DNA of 32,149 nucleotides from Gammaproteobacteria bacterium. Lineage in GTDB: Bacteria > Pseudomonadota > Gammaproteobacteria > JABCZS01. The DNA lies in contig JABCZS010000018.1 in the NCBI GenBank assembly GCA_013289605.1, forward strand, positions 1-32,149. Direction: 5' to 3'. A program made the translations under genes and the position numbers. The notes under the pieces were generated by a model that was not told the origin of the DNA, ran no database searches, and worked only from the letters and a program-made list of their open reading frames with translations. This document shows positions 21,922 through 31,691 of the stretch, one piece after another (position 1 is the stretch's first letter; the number at the start of each line of letters is the position of its first letter).

Positions 21922-22204
21922 CACACCGCTTAATCTCAATCAAATCGCCGTTGATTTAATCAATCATGCCAACCCTACAACTAGTGGTGAACCTGTAATT
22001 ACCGTAGAAAAGTTCTCAAAGATTGCGGCCTCTTTCCCAAGTACTTTAGAACCTGAAGACACTCAAACCACTGACAGCACTGATAAAAACAAAGACGCAT
22101 CTGAATCCAATAACAACCCTAATCCGTATTGGCTAAACCTAGACCTCAAAAACATCAACCCTTCCGGCGGTAAAATTTTCATAGGCGTATTAACCGCGGC
22201 CTTT

Positions 22205-23224
22205 ATGATCGTCTGCGGCATGACCACCGGTGGTTTTATTCTGGAGCAAATTGCAGGAAACAACCCGAATGACTGGCAAAAAGCCATGGGTGTGATAGGC
22301 GCCATCGTCAGCGGTAATGCGCAAAAAACTATTTTCTTTGATCCCTTACAAGAGTTGGTTGATTTATGCACCACCTGGTTATTGACGGCAGAGGCGAAAG
22401 AGCGGTTTGCGCTTATTTTCTTTACCTTTTTATCCGGCGCCTGTACGTTTATGATCAATTATGGCTTAAGTAGCTTTGGCGCCGAAATCTTTATGATCGC
22501 AATTTTAGGTGCAAGTGGCCCACCCGGTTGGATAGCACTTGCTTTTGCGCTATTTTTTGCACTGATGAATGCCTTATTGGTATTATCTGGCACGCTTTCT
22601 TCGATCCAAAAATTAAAGCCAGGTGAAAGTGTCATTCAAATTATGGCGCAACAATTTTTAAAAAGAACCGTCTTAACGCTTTGTGTCGCAGCGGTTGTGA
22701 TCTGGGGCTTAGTGATGACTTTTTATCCGGGCGCAGATGAAGTGGCTGCCAAATTTGGCGGCTACATCGTTGCTGGATTATTACTGTTAGGCGCCATGTG
22801 GTCTGAAGGCTATTATGCGTTTAAAAAAATAATGGATACCTGGCGGGCCGGTTGGAAAAATTTACCACCACTGACATTTTTGGGCGTTTGGGATAAATTT
22901 TGCGCGGTTGCCAATGCCATTACCGTGGTTTTTATGGGCATAGAAGGCGGCAAACGGGCAGCCGATGCCATGACGATTAGTGGAGGTAGCGACGGTCATG
23001 CTGCAGTACAAGGACTTGCTGGCATAGGTGCAGGTTTTATTTCTTATGCTTACACGATAGAAGAGAGCTCTGATGATGAAAGAACAGTAAAAGAGAAAAA
23101 ATCTGTTGCCGTCGCGAGTCCCATCAAGACTCAATTCGATCTCTTTATTGGGAAGTCCGCAGCTACTACAGCTGACACAAAAAATTCGAATAATAATAAT
23201 GACCAAATGGTTTGTGCGTTCTAA
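22205..23224 (+). CDS. C-terminal membrane domain of the frameshifted protein
   Basis: 339 codons from the first ATG, but the same frame is open back to about 21887. It therefore includes a further 105 residues (Asp/Thr/Asn-rich linker, then LDLKNINPSGGKIFIGVLTA) that belong to the original protein. About seven hydrophobic segments are visible (IVCGMTTGGFILEQIAG; LIFFTFLSGACTFMI; WIALAFALFFALMNALLVL; LCVAAVVIWGLVMTFY; GYIVAGLLLLGAMW; ANAITVVFMGI; AGIGAGFISYAYTI). A charged Ser/Asp/Glu/Lys cytoplasmic-looking tail of about 60 residues ends in MVCAF. There are no known transporter motifs. Its ATG has no ribosome-binding site, so independent expression is doubtful. The stop overlaps the convergent permease stop (CTAA). 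A host-directed effector is conceivable given the charged tail, but unsupported. Confidence 0.6.
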   Translation: MIVCGMTTGGFILEQIAGNNPNDWQKAMGVIGAIVSGNAQKTIFFDPLQELVDLCTTWLLTAEAKERFALIFFTFLSGACTFMINYGLSSFGAEIFMIAILGASGPPGWIALAFALFFALMNALLVLSGTLSSIQKLKPGESVIQIMAQQFLKRTVLTLCVAAVVIWGLVMTFYPGADEVAAKFGGYIVAGLLLLGAMWSEGYYAFKKIMDTWRAGWKNLPPLTFLGVWDKFCAVANAITVVFMGIEGGKRAADAMTISGGSDGHAAVQGLAGIGAGFISYAYTIEESSDDERTVKEKKSVAVASPIKTQFDLFIGKSAATTADTKNSNNNNDQMVCAF

Positions 23225-24354
23225 TCTAATGTCTGCCTAAATCGCTTCACGCCTATTACCATCATCACAACCATAAATAATAATATCGACACCAATGCCG
23301 GCCATACGTCCACCAGCCCATTACCTTTTAATAAAATGCCTCGCACAATCACCAAAAAATGCGTGAGCGGCAACACATTGCCCACCACTTGCGCCCACGC
23401 AGGCATGCCGGCAAATGGAAACATAAATCCTGATAAGAGTAACGACGGTAAAAAGAAAAAGATCGCGCCTTGCATCGCTTGCAATTGATTATTCGCTAAC
23501 GTAGAAAAGGTGATCCCCACAGATAAATTTGCCGCAATAAACGGAAAACAGAGCAGTAATAATAGAGCGACACTGCCTTGTATCGGCACGCCAAAGACAA
23601 AATAAGCTGCCGCTAAAATTAAAATCACTTGCACGTAACCCACCACAAGAAAAGGCACAATTTTCCCTATCATCACTTCGACTGGTCGAACTGGGGTGGA
23701 CAGCAAATTTTCCAACGTGCCGCGCTCACGCTCGCGCGTCATGGCTTGTGAGGTAATAACCACCATGGTCAAGGTCAATACAACCCCCAATAATCCCGGA
23801 ACGATATTATAGGCTGTAATAATTTCAGGATTATAACGTTGATGGACACGTAACTCGAAAGGATCTTGCACCGGTTGTAAATAATTCAGCGCACCGATTA
23901 GATTAGGATTGAGCGCCGTGCGTGCCACTTGACTGATGGCAGAAAGCGCATAACCACTTGCAGCCGGATCCGTTGCATCGGCTTCGACCAATAATGCAGG
24001 CTGCGCACCCCGGATCAGATCCCGGGTAAAATTAACCGGCACCTGCACAATAAATTGCACTTGACCGCGACGCAGCAATTTATCGGCTTCTTCGTACGAC
24101 GTATTCGGCTCAACAATTTCAAAGTAATCGGTATTTTGCAAACTTTGCACAAAATCATTGACCAGCACGCCATTATCGGAAACAACCAGTGCAGTAGGCA
24201 AATGCTTAGGATTTACATTAATTGCAAAGCCAAATAAGATTAATTGCAAACACGGGATCCCGATCATCATCGCAAGGGTCGGCCTATCCCGCTTCATTTG
24301 AATAAATTCTTTAATGATCACGGCCTTTAAGCGTGGCCAGGAAAGTGTGTCCAT
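23221..24354 (-). CDS. ABC-2 type exporter permease (YbhR/YbhS-like)
   Basis: A 377-residue inner-membrane protein. An N-terminal helix (AMMIGIPCLQLILFGFAI) is followed by a large periplasmic domain (about 45-170), then five membrane helices. The family signature RERERGTLENLLSTPVRPVEVMIGKI sits after the second helix, followed by IVPFLVVGYVQVIL and, near the C-terminus, LPSLLLSGFMFPFAGMP and NVLPLTHFLVIVRGILLKG. It works with the ATPase encoded directly upstream (the ATG at 24354 abuts the ATPase stop) and with the HlyD-type lipoprotein. YbhGFSR-type systems use two permeases; only one is present here, so a homodimer is implied. The substrate is unknown. Confidence 0.93.
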   Translation of the reverse strand: MDTLSWPRLKAVIIKEFIQMKRDRPTLAMMIGIPCLQLILFGFAINVNPKHLPTALVVSDNGVLVNDFVQSLQNTDYFEIVEPNTSYEEADKLLRRGQVQFIVQVPVNFTRDLIRGAQPALLVEADATDPAASGYALSAISQVARTALNPNLIGALNYLQPVQDPFELRVHQRYNPEIITAYNIVPGLLGVVLTLTMVVITSQAMTRERERGTLENLLSTPVRPVEVMIGKIVPFLVVGYVQVILILAAAYFVFGVPIQGSVALLLLLCFPFIAANLSVGITFSTLANNQLQAMQGAIFFFLPSLLLSGFMFPFAGMPAWAQVVGNVLPLTHFLVIVRGILLKGNGLVDVWPALVSILLFMVVMMVIGVKRFRQTLD

Positions 24355-25287
24355 TTAAAAATTATCCTTGTCTGTGCCCACTAAATGAATAAACACATCT
24401 TCGAGTGAGGTCCGTGCTAATTCCCAATGATACCCTTCGGATCGAAACGGCACTAAGGCTTGCTCAAGTGCTTGCGCGTTTTGACTGCTGACATGTAACA
24501 CTTCACCAAATAATGCCACTTGATCGATTCCGGGTGTGCTGCGCAGTACTTGTGCTAAGTGATGTAAATTCTCGCCATGCACTTCATACGTGGTGAGTCC
24601 CGTTGATTTAATGATCTCACTGCTCGTGCCCTCAACCAATAAATCACCGTAGGCAATATATGCCAAACGGTTACACCGCTCGGCTTCATCCATGTAATGC
24701 GTACTCACTAATGTGGTAATGCCTTTTTCGCTTAAAAATTGGATCTCATCCCAAAATTCTCGCCGCGCTTTAGGGTCTACGCCTGCAGTCGGCTCATCTA
24801 ATAATAATAACTCGGGATCATGCAATAAACACCCGGCCAATGCTAAACGTTGTTTCCAGCCACCCGATAACAGCCCTGTTAATTGATTTCTACGATCACG
24901 CGCAAAACCAAACTGCTCTAAACTATGGGTAATTTTTTGCTCAGGGTCTTTTAATTGATAAATATTCGCGACAAATTTTAAATTCTCGTATACGGTTAAA
25001 TCTTCGTAATAACTGAATTTTTGGGTCATATAGCCGACCCGACTTTTAATGTGTTCGGAATCACGGATCACATCAAAGCCTAAACATTGTCCCTCACCGC
25101 TATCTGGCGTTAACAAACCACACAACATGCGGATGGTGGTGGTCTTACCACTGCCATTCGGGCCTAAAAAACCAAAGATTTCGCCACGCTTGACGCGCAA
25201 GCTCACATTTCTGACCACACTTTTTCCATCAAAACTTTTATTTAAGTTTTTGACATCAATAACATAAGGCTCATTATTGTTGTTCAT
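24355..25287 (-). CDS. ABC exporter ATP-binding protein (YbhF/CcmA-like)
   Basis: 310 residues from the ATG at 25287 (MNNNNEPYVIDVKNLNKSFD). The frame runs another 25 codons upstream, but that part overlaps the hlyD-like gene and is not ATPase-like. The chosen start overlaps the upstream stop by 14 bp. Motifs: Walker A GPNGSGKTT (42-50), Q-loop VGYMTQKFSYY, signature LSGGWKQRLALAG, Walker B ELLLLDEPTAGVD, switch His in STHYMDEAERC. There is a single nucleotide-binding domain plus a C-terminal extension of about 80 residues (TYEVHGENLHHLAQVL...TSLEDVFIHLVG), typical of exporter ATPases. YbhF has two such domains; this one has one. Confidence 0.94.
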   Translation of the reverse strand: MNNNNEPYVIDVKNLNKSFDGKSVVRNVSLRVKRGEIFGFLGPNGSGKTTTIRMLCGLLTPDSGEGQCLGFDVIRDSEHIKSRVGYMTQKFSYYEDLTVYENLKFVANIYQLKDPEQKITHSLEQFGFARDRRNQLTGLLSGGWKQRLALAGCLLHDPELLLLDEPTAGVDPKARREFWDEIQFLSEKGITTLVSTHYMDEAERCNRLAYIAYGDLLVEGTSSEIIKSTGLTTYEVHGENLHHLAQVLRSTPGIDQVALFGEVLHVSSQNAQALEQALVPFRSEGYHWELARTSLEDVFIHLVGTDKDNF

Positions 25288-26254
25288 GACATTTATTATC
25301 TTCTGGTAAATAAATATCGATGGGCTGCCCCGAATGAAATGATTTGATATGTTCAGGCGCAAGTGTGGCTTGAATACGAAACACCAAGGCTTGATTATTT
25401 TCCCTACTATAAATCACGGGTGGCGTATATTCTGCTTGGGGGGAAATATAACTGATAACCGCTTTGGTTTTTTTCTTTGAGCGATCATGCGCTACAAAAA
25501 TATCTTGCCCTAAACAAATTTCACTCAACACAGGCTCAGAAATAAAGAAAATCGCAAACAAACGCTCAGGGTCAAATAATTGTAATACCGGTTTACTCGC
25601 AGCTATATTTTCGCCTGGACGGTAAAACGTATCCACCACTAAAGCATCATGCGGCGCGATGCTGGTTTTTTGCGCCAGCGCCCATTTTGCACTCTCGACT
25701 TGTGCTTTAAGACTTTCAACTACAGCTTGTTGCGCTTTAATGGCATCGACCCGCGCACCGAGTTCAGCTTCTGCAAGATTCGCTTTAGCGGTCACTAATG
25801 CTGCCAATTTTGCTTGCTCATCTGCAGTGGCTTCATCGCGTGTTTCTATTGCGATCGCGCCTTTGGTCACTAAGGCTTCAAAACGCGCGGCTTTTTTGCG
25901 CGCAATATCTAAGTTTGCTTCGGCTTCTTCGATTTTACCGCGTAGCCCTTCTAAAATGGTTTCGCGGCTCGCTTTTTCAATATCCAGCAATGTAGACTCT
26001 GCTTGTTTGAGCTGATCTTCTACAGCCGTTAAATTATACCGTTGCGGTTCAGGATCTAGCGAAAAAAGCGTTTGACCGGCGGTGACAAATTCACCGCGCT
26101 CGACATCCAAACTCCACAACATGCCTTCTACGATACTCGACATGTATATGGGTTCTTGATACACATAACCTTGCACGCGGGTGGAATTATCCGAGCACCC
26201 GATAAGTAGGCTGAGTAACAAGAGTATGAGCGCACGAGTCAATAACATCATCAT
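25274..26254 (-). CDS. HlyD-family periplasmic adaptor, predicted lipoprotein (YbhG-like)
   Basis: 326 residues. The signal peptide MMMLLTRALILLLLSLLIGC ends in a lipobox with Cys20, so it should be a membrane-anchored lipoprotein. A first biotinyl-lipoyl half-motif (SSIVEGMLWSLDVERGEFVTAGQTLFSLD) is followed by a long coiled-coil hairpin (about 75-200, Ala/Glu/Lys-rich, with the turn at TKGAIAIETRDEA). The second lipoyl half is ALVVDTFYRPGENIAASKPVLQLFD, followed by a beta-barrel part. It would bridge the ABC permease to an outer-membrane channel of the TolC type, which is not encoded here. It starts 2 bp after the hemE stop and overlaps the ATPase gene. Confidence 0.93.
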   Translation of the reverse strand: MMMLLTRALILLLLSLLIGCSDNSTRVQGYVYQEPIYMSSIVEGMLWSLDVERGEFVTAGQTLFSLDPEPQRYNLTAVEDQLKQAESTLLDIEKASRETILEGLRGKIEEAEANLDIARKKAARFEALVTKGAIAIETRDEATADEQAKLAALVTAKANLAEAELGARVDAIKAQQAVVESLKAQVESAKWALAQKTSIAPHDALVVDTFYRPGENIAASKPVLQLFDPERLFAIFFISEPVLSEICLGQDIFVAHDRSKKKTKAVISYISPQAEYTPPVIYSRENNQALVFRIQATLAPEHIKSFHSGQPIDIYLPEDNKCHEQQ

Positions 26255-26256
26255 CC

Positions 26257-27324
26257 CTATATGATTGGTCTAGTCCCGACATAACTATGGACGGTTTCTA
26301 CTAAGACCGCCACATGCTCAGGATCCACATCTGGATAGATGCCATGACCTAAATTAAACACGTGTCCAGGCGCACCGGCATAAACATCGAGCATCTCTTG
26401 GGCGGCTTGCACGATGGTTCCTGGATTCCCATACAATACTGCAGGATCAAGATTGCCTTGCAGCGCAACTTTATCGCCGACTTTATGTTTTGCTTCCGCA
26501 AGAGAAGTCATCCAATCGATTCCTAAAGCATCCGCCCCGGAACTTGCCATCGCACTTAAATGTTGACCACCATTTTTAGTGAAAATCGTACAAGGAATAC
26601 GGCGATCATTTTGATTTAAATTTAATTGCGCAATGATTTTTTGCATGGGCTTTAATGAAAAGTGTAAATAATCATTTGGACTTAAAATGCCGCCCCAGGT
26701 ATCAAAAATCATCACTGCATTCACGCCGGCTGCAATTTGTGCATTTAAATAAGCCACAGTCGCCTCAATCAGTTTATCCAGTAAGGCTTCTAATAATGCA
26801 GGACGCGCGTAGCGCATGGCACGTATTTTGGAAAAATCTTTACTGCCACTGCCTTCAACCATATAACAAGCGAGCGTCCAGGGACTTCCGCCAAAACCGA
26901 TTAACGGTACACGTCCCTTAAGTTCGTTTTGTATCAACCCTATTGCGTCTAACACATAATTAAGTTCCTCTGAGGGATCAGGAATAGGTAAGTTTTGCAC
27001 GTCTTGCTCGTGACGTATCGGCTTAGTAAAGATAGGGCCTTCACCGGCAACAAATTCCAAACCTAAACCCATGGCATGAGGAATGGTTAAAATATCTGAA
27101 AATAATATCGCAGCATCGAGATCATAACGCGCTAAAGGTTGCAAAGTGACTTCACACGCCAGAGTAGGATTTTGCACCAACTCCATAAAAGTGCCCGCCT
27201 TTTGCCGCAGCGCGCGATACTCAGGCAAATAACGCCCGGCTTGACGCATGATCCAAATGGGGGTGCGATCCACTTCTTGTCGAAGTAATGCGCGGATCAG
27301 GCGATCGTTTTTAAGTGGAGTCAT
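26257..27324 (-). CDS. hemE: Uroporphyrinogen decarboxylase
   Basis: A 355-residue cytoplasmic enzyme that converts uroporphyrinogen III to coproporphyrinogen III. The N-terminal signature [17 protein letters not shown] (about 21-37) contains the substrate-binding Arg/Gln. It is followed by [15 protein letters not shown] with the catalytic Asp77, then [26 protein letters not shown], and the C-terminal [29 protein letters not shown] precedes the ATG. It lies between the RND pump (29 bp upstream) and the HlyD/ABC exporter (2 bp downstream), all on one strand, an unusual setting for hemE. It supplies the step after HemD encoded at the other end of the window. Confidence 0.98.
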   Translation of the reverse strand: MTPLKNDRLIRALLRQEVDRTPIWIMRQAGRYLPEYRALRQKAGTFMELVQNPTLACEVTLQPLARYDLDAAILFSDILTIPHAMGLGLEFVAGEGPIFTKPIRHEQDVQNLPIPDPSEELNYVLDAIGLIQNELKGRVPLIGFGGSPWTLACYMVEGSGSKDFSKIRAMRYARPALLEALLDKLIEATVAYLNAQIAAGVNAVMIFDTWGGILSPNDYLHFSLKPMQKIIAQLNLNQNDRRIPCTIFTKNGGQHLSAMASSGADALGIDWMTSLAEAKHKVGDKVALQGNLDPAVLYGNPGTIVQAAQEMLDVYAGAPGHVFNLGHGIYPDVDPEHVAVLVETVHSYVGTRPII

Positions 27325-27353
27325 GGGGATCCTATTTAAATCGGTAAAATGAG

Positions 27354-30116
27354 CTACATATTAGTATACTTTACCTTGAAAAACAAACTGTACAACACCG
27401 GCACTACACCGAGTGTTAATACTGTGGCCACAGAAATACCAAAAATGATTGCGATTGCCATCGAGTGCCACATCGCGCCGCCACCCAACCATAACGGTAT
27501 CATGCCGCACACGGTGGTGGCTGAGGTTAATAAAATAGGACGCAAGCGTTGTTGCGCCGCCTCAATGACCGCTTGTGCGGGAGGCCTTGCGTTTTCTTCA
27601 ATTTCGATACGAATTCTATCGAGCAATACTATCGCATTATTAATAATAATGCCGGCCAGAGAAATGACGCCTAATAAAGTCATAAAATCAAATGCAGAGC
27701 GGGTCACTAATAATCCAATGACGACTCCAATAATCGATAACGGAATGGTACATAAAATGATCAGCGGCTGGGTGATAGAATTAAATTGCGCAATTAAAAT
27801 AAAAATAATTAAAAAAGCAGCGATCGGCAATTTAGCCACAATCGAGGCTTGTGCTTTAACGGCCGTCTCCTCTTCGCCCCCAAACGCCCAGGAATAGCCA
27901 AACGGCCAGGTTTTGGCTTGCGCCTCCATCCAAGGCTTGATTTGATTGGTAATTTCTTTTGCGGTGACATCCGGCTCAATTAACGCTTCTACGGTAATGG
28001 TCCGCAAACGATGCCGCCGCTCGATATTGCCCGGCTGCCACAATAATTCAGGGGTCGCCACTTGCGTCAGCGGCACGGTCTGACCGGTGGCTTGCGCGTA
28101 CACATTCACACTACTGATATCATTACGGGTTAAACCGGCCTGCTCAGATCGGATCATTATGGGGATAAGTTCATCTTGTTCACGGTACTCACTCGCCTCT
28201 ATGCCGGTTAAGAAGGTTTGCATCGATAGTGCAATGTCTTCATGGGTCACACCCGCAAGTTGTGCCTTGGCTTCATCAATATTGAGCACAATTTTTTTAC
28301 TGCGCGCACCCCAATCGTCCGTCACAAATTTCGTGCCAGGAATGGTAGCAATATGCGCTTTGACGGCTTCAGCTAAAGTAAATAATTCGTCGGTATCACG
28401 GCCTGAAATACGAATAGCAACGGGGGGCCAGGCATCCGGACCAAAAGTAAGCGGGCGCAGCGTAGGTGAGACATCTGGGTAATGCTCAATAATAAAATGC
28501 TCAAGTTTGGGGATCAATACATTTTTATTCGTATTAAAATCCGTACCATTCACCACCATAATGGCGTAAGCCAAATTAGGAGGCTCTGGGGAATAAGGCA
28601 ATATAAATTTCGGTCCACCATCACCGATATACGTGACCCAATCTTCCACCCCTTGTTTGCGTGTGGGGCCTACCGCTAAATCAGTTGCGACAAATTTCTC
28701 TAAACCCTCCACCACTTGTAAAGTACGTTCTATCGGTGCACCTTGCGGTAATTTTAATTCCACGGTGAACGTGGGTCGCTCATTTGCTGGAAAAAAAATA
28801 CTAGGAATAAAGCGAAATCCCATCAAGGACAACAAAAATATCATGCCCATCACGCCTAGCATCTGCCAGGGGCGTTGCAAAATATAAAGTAAACTTGCAC
28901 GGTATTTTTTATAAAACGGCGTATTAAAATTTTCTTCCGCTTTTTCTACGCGCATAAAACGCACGCACAATAATGGAATAAACGTTAAAGCGATGATCCA
29001 TGAAATCAATAAGGTGATGGTGATGACTTTAAATAAACTTGCGACATTCTCACCGGTTGCTGATTCTGCAAGAATAATCGGCAAGAACGCTGCGATCGTC
29101 GTCAGCGATGAAGTGAGCAAAGGAACACGTAATTCTTTTGCCGCAGCAATAGCAGCTTCAACTGCGCGTTTACCTTGCCGCATTTGGACCATAATGGATT
29201 CGGCCATCACTATCGCATTATCAATCAAAATCCCCAAAGCAATAATTAATGATGCGAGTGAGACTTGCTCTAACCAAACACCCCACAAGGACATCACATA
29301 AAAAGTAATAATCAGCGTGGTGGGAATTAAGGTCGCCACAATTAACCCGGTGCGAAAACCTAATGCGACTAACATGACTAAAATCACTATGGCAATGGCC
29401 TGATATAAATTACCGACAAAATTTTTGATTTTATCATCGACGATATCAGGCGCAAACATAAACTGATCGATATTAATGCCCACAGGATAAGTTTTGAGCG
29501 CGCGCGCCATCACGGCTTCAACATCTTTTCCGAGTTGAATGATATTGCCGCCACTGCGTAAAGAAATGGCCAGCGCTAAAGCAGGCTCACCTTTGGCTAG
29601 CGTTAATTCTTTAGGCGGATCCACATACATGCGTTTGATGGTCACGATATCTTCTAAACGCACCACTTGCGATGATTCCGGTAAATTAATGACACTACGA
29701 CCGATATCATCCACCGATTCAAAATTACCCGTGGGTTCGATCACTATTTTTTCATAAGTGGTGCGGATATCGCCACCGGGTAAAATAATGTTGCGCTCTT
29801 GCAACATTTTAATCAGCATCTTGGGGGTTATCTTCATTTGCGCTAAGCGCGAATTGTCATACTCAAGTACCACCCACTCCTCTTGCGCACCTATAATGTC
29901 AACTTTAGCGACTTCTTCGACCAACAGTAATTCATTTTGTATTTCTTTGGCGATTTCTTTGAGTTGATGATAATTAAACCCGTCCCCCGTTAAGGTATAA
30001 ATCGTGCCAAAGACATCGCCAAATTCATCATTGACAAACGGCCCCAGTATGCCTTCGGGCAACTCCCGTTTTGCATCCTCCACTTTGCGGCGCAAATTAT
30101 CCCATATCGGGCGCAT
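27354..30116 (-). CDS. RND efflux pump, C-terminal 920 residues (gene interrupted by in-frame TAA)
   Basis: The reading frame is continuous with the upstream 95-codon fragment and is separated from it only by a TAA at 30132-30134. The ATG at 30116 is the first Met after the stop. The combined length (about 1021 codons) is normal for an inner-membrane proton-driven RND transporter. Features: porter-domain start [32 protein letters not shown]4-type [21 protein letters not shown]10-type [17 protein letters not shown]; a conserved [14 protein letters not shown] segment and its repeat [19 protein letters not shown]4 has Asp-Asn in place of the Asp-Asp of AcrB. Without readthrough this product lacks the first membrane helix and could not form a normal pump. 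Confidence 0.85.
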   Translation of the reverse strand: MRPIWDNLRRKVEDAKRELPEGILGPFVNDEFGDVFGTIYTLTGDGFNYHQLKEIAKEIQNELLLVEEVAKVDIIGAQEEWVVLEYDNSRLAQMKITPKMLIKMLQERNIILPGGDIRTTYEKIVIEPTGNFESVDDIGRSVINLPESSQVVRLEDIVTIKRMYVDPPKELTLAKGEPALALAISLRSGGNIIQLGKDVEAVMARALKTYPVGINIDQFMFAPDIVDDKIKNFVGNLYQAIAIVILVMLVALGFRTGLIVATLIPTTLIITFYVMSLWGVWLEQVSLASLIIALGILIDNAIVMAESIMVQMRQGKRAVEAAIAAAKELRVPLLTSSLTTIAAFLPIILAESATGENVASLFKVITITLLISWIIALTFIPLLCVRFMRVEKAEENFNTPFYKKYRASLLYILQRPWQMLGVMGMIFLLSLMGFRFIPSIFFPANERPTFTVELKLPQGAPIERTLQVVEGLEKFVATDLAVGPTRKQGVEDWVTYIGDGGPKFILPYSPEPPNLAYAIMVVNGTDFNTNKNVLIPKLEHFIIEHYPDVSPTLRPLTFGPDAWPPVAIRISGRDTDELFTLAEAVKAHIATIPGTKFVTDDWGARSKKIVLNIDEAKAQLAGVTHEDIALSMQTFLTGIEASEYREQDELIPIMIRSEQAGLTRNDISSVNVYAQATGQTVPLTQVATPELLWQPGNIERRHRLRTITVEALIEPDVTAKEITNQIKPWMEAQAKTWPFGYSWAFGGEEETAVKAQASIVAKLPIAAFLIIFILIAQFNSITQPLIILCTIPLSIIGVVIGLLVTRSAFDFMTLLGVISLAGIIINNAIVLLDRIRIEIEENARPPAQAVIEAAQQRLRPILLTSATTVCGMIPLWLGGGAMWHSMAIAIIFGISVATVLTLGVVPVLYSLFFKVKYTNM

Positions 30117-30131
30117 GTCTTTATATTGTTC

Positions 30132-30419
30132 TTAAATGGTGACATAAATAACCGATAAGCCATCACGCGAGGTGCTTTTCACGTAATCGACTTCTGGAAT
30201 TTGTTGGATGTATTTTTCTAATTTATCTGTGACGAGTAATTCAATACGCTCAGGACTTGCTCCAGGAAAACCGGTTTGCACGAGTGCGGTGCGCACAATA
30301 TAACCCGGATCTTCACTGCGCGGCATGGAAAGATAACTTGAAATCCCGGCAAATATTAATACCAGTAACAAGGTCCAGGTGATCCTGTCTTTCTCGATGG
30401 CAAACCGCGTAATGTCCAA
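30132..30419 (-). CDS. RND efflux pump, N-terminal 95 residues before in-frame TAA
   Basis: The canonical RND N-terminus: MDITRFAIEKDRITWTLLLV with the first membrane helix (WTLLLVLIFAGISSYLSMP), then DPGYIVRTALVQTGFPGASPERIELLV and the start of the porter domain up to SVIYVTI. The next codon is TAA, after which [16 protein letters not shown] continues in the same frame exactly as expected for the family. A single base change (for example AAA or GAA to TAA) explains this. It follows the adaptor gene by 3 bp. Either the pump is inactivated, the stop is read through, or the base is a sequencing error. Confidence 0.8.
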   Translation of the reverse strand: MDITRFAIEKDRITWTLLLVLIFAGISSYLSMPRSEDPGYIVRTALVQTGFPGASPERIELLVTDKLEKYIQQIPEVDYVKSTSRDGLSVIYVTI

Positions 30420-30422
30420 AAC

Positions 30423-31553
30423 TTACTCCTTTACTTTTAATAAAGTCACCACGGCTTGATCGTTAAGTTGCTTCACCCCTGCGGTGGCAATGTATTCACC
30501 GGGCGCTAAGCCTTGTTTTACCACCAACCCCAAACGCGTCATTTCACCAATAGTCACATCACGACGCTGCGCGATATAATAGCCTGCACGGTCCGCATCC
30601 GGCGTGAGTACAAATACAAACGTGCCGTCTTTATCTTCATTGACGGCAACAATAGGCACGATGATCGTATTTTCCGCAGCGGGGCTTAAATTAAAATTAA
30701 ACTCTACATCCGCGGCCATACCGGATCGGAGCAAAGAATGTGTACAATCCCCAGTCATCACGACGCGCACGGGATACGTTGCCGAGCGCACCCCCGTCGC
30801 AACACCGACCTCTTTGACCTTGGCCACTAAAACTTCTCCTGGCAAGGCCGGCGTGCGGACATTCACGTTATCATTGGGTTTAATTTGGTTAATAATGGTA
30901 TCCGGCACAGACACGGTCACTTGTGGACAATCCCCACAATTCACACGCACGACGGGTTGGCCCACGCCTATGTTTTCGTTTTGTTCAAAATATATTTCCG
31001 CGACATTACACTGATCAGGCGAGGCGATTTCGGTATAGGATAATTGTAACTGCGCGGCTGCCAATTGTGCCTGCGCGGACTCCACTTGCGCTTTACGCGA
31101 ATCGCTGCTGGCTCGTGCAGCATCTAAATCATTTTTTGCGGCATTGCGGTTTTCATACAAACTTTTGGTGCGCTCATAATCGGCTTTGGCATTGAGGTAT
31201 TGGGCTTGCGCCAAATCTAGTGCCGCTTGGGCTCCTGCCACCACAATTTGATAATCACGATTATCTAAACGCGCAAGCAATGCTCCCTTAGGGACAGCAT
31301 CCCCGACATTCACCGGACGCTCGAGTAAAGTGCCTGCCACTTTAAAACTTAAGGTGGCCTCATAACCGGCTTCGACTAGACCGGAAAAGGTGCGCAAACT
31401 CTGCGTGGCACTGTTTTGGACGATAGTATATTGGACCGGGCGCACTTGGGCTTCCTCTTCTTTTTGGGCGGTGCACCCCCCCAGAACTAGCGCTAGAATA
31501 TAGACGGGAATATAAATTCGGAGTAAGCTTAATTTGTTCATTTTTTTGCTCAT
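30423..31553 (-). CDS. RND efflux periplasmic adaptor (membrane fusion protein), predicted lipoprotein
   Basis: 376 residues. The signal peptide ends in lipobox LGGC with Cys27. Domains: a barrel strand (VRPVQYTIVQN), a lipoyl half (SGLVEAGYEATLSFKVAGTLLERPVNVGDAVPKGALLARLD), a short alpha-hairpin (AQAALDLAQAQYLNAKADYERTKSLYENRNAAK...), the second lipoyl half (LSYTEIASPDQCNVAEIYFEQNENIGVGQPVVRV), then a beta-barrel and membrane-proximal domain. A Cys-rich spot NCGDCPQ is unusual for this family. It begins 29 bp from the divergent lptM and ends 3 bp before the pump gene. The ATG at 31553 is used; another Met lies four codons on. No outer-membrane partner gene is present in the window. Confidence 0.93.
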   Translation of the reverse strand: MSKKMNKLSLLRIYIPVYILALVLGGCTAQKEEEAQVRPVQYTIVQNSATQSLRTFSGLVEAGYEATLSFKVAGTLLERPVNVGDAVPKGALLARLDNRDYQIVVAGAQAALDLAQAQYLNAKADYERTKSLYENRNAAKNDLDAARASSDSRKAQVESAQAQLAAAQLQLSYTEIASPDQCNVAEIYFEQNENIGVGQPVVRVNCGDCPQVTVSVPDTIINQIKPNDNVNVRTPALPGEVLVAKVKEVGVATGVRSATYPVRVVMTGDCTHSLLRSGMAADVEFNFNLSPAAENTIIVPIVAVNEDKDGTFVFVLTPDADRAGYYIAQRRDVTIGEMTRLGLVVKQGLAPGEYIATAGVKQLNDQAVVTLLKVKE

Positions 31554-31575
31554 TTAATGATGGTTAGAGTATAAC
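31546..31575 (+). promoter_or_regulatory. Candidate promoter of lptM-lysA
   Basis: TTGCTC (31546-31551), an 18-bp spacer and TATAAC (31570-31575) are present. The predicted start is about 31582, at or next to the lptM ATG, and there is no ribosome-binding site before that ATG, so the message could be leaderless. The -10 box overlaps a TATACT read in the opposite direction, toward the adaptor gene. Confidence 0.4.
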
Positions 31576-31582
31576 AAACATT

Positions 31583-31687
31583 ATGATTAAATTGACTTCC
31601 CTTTTTTTATGCTTAGCCTTGTGTGCCTGCGGTCAAACCGGTGCACTCTATTTGCCCCCCGATGAGTCTCAAGAGGGATCGGTTTAA
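31583..31687 (+). CDS. lptM: LptM (YifL) small lipoprotein
   Basis: 34 residues: signal peptide MIKLTSLFLCLALCAC with lipobox Cys16, then the hallmark GQTGALYLPP, then a short acidic tail. LptM is an outer-membrane lipoprotein that stabilises the LptDE lipopolysaccharide translocon in E. coli. It commonly lies directly upstream of lysA and dapF, as here (lysA starts 4 bp after its stop). No ribosome-binding site is visible before the ATG. Confidence 0.9.
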   Translation: MIKLTSLFLCLALCACGQTGALYLPPDESQEGSV

Positions 31688-31691
31688 ATTT

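Noticed and set aside
23209-23224. C-terminal MVCAF as a CaaX prenylation signal of a host-directed effector
   Set aside because: The cysteine is third, not fourth, from the end, so it is not a CaaX box.
25288-25362. Upstream extension of the ABC ATPase
   Set aside because: It lies inside the hlyD-like gene; residues before MNNNNEP are not conserved-looking.
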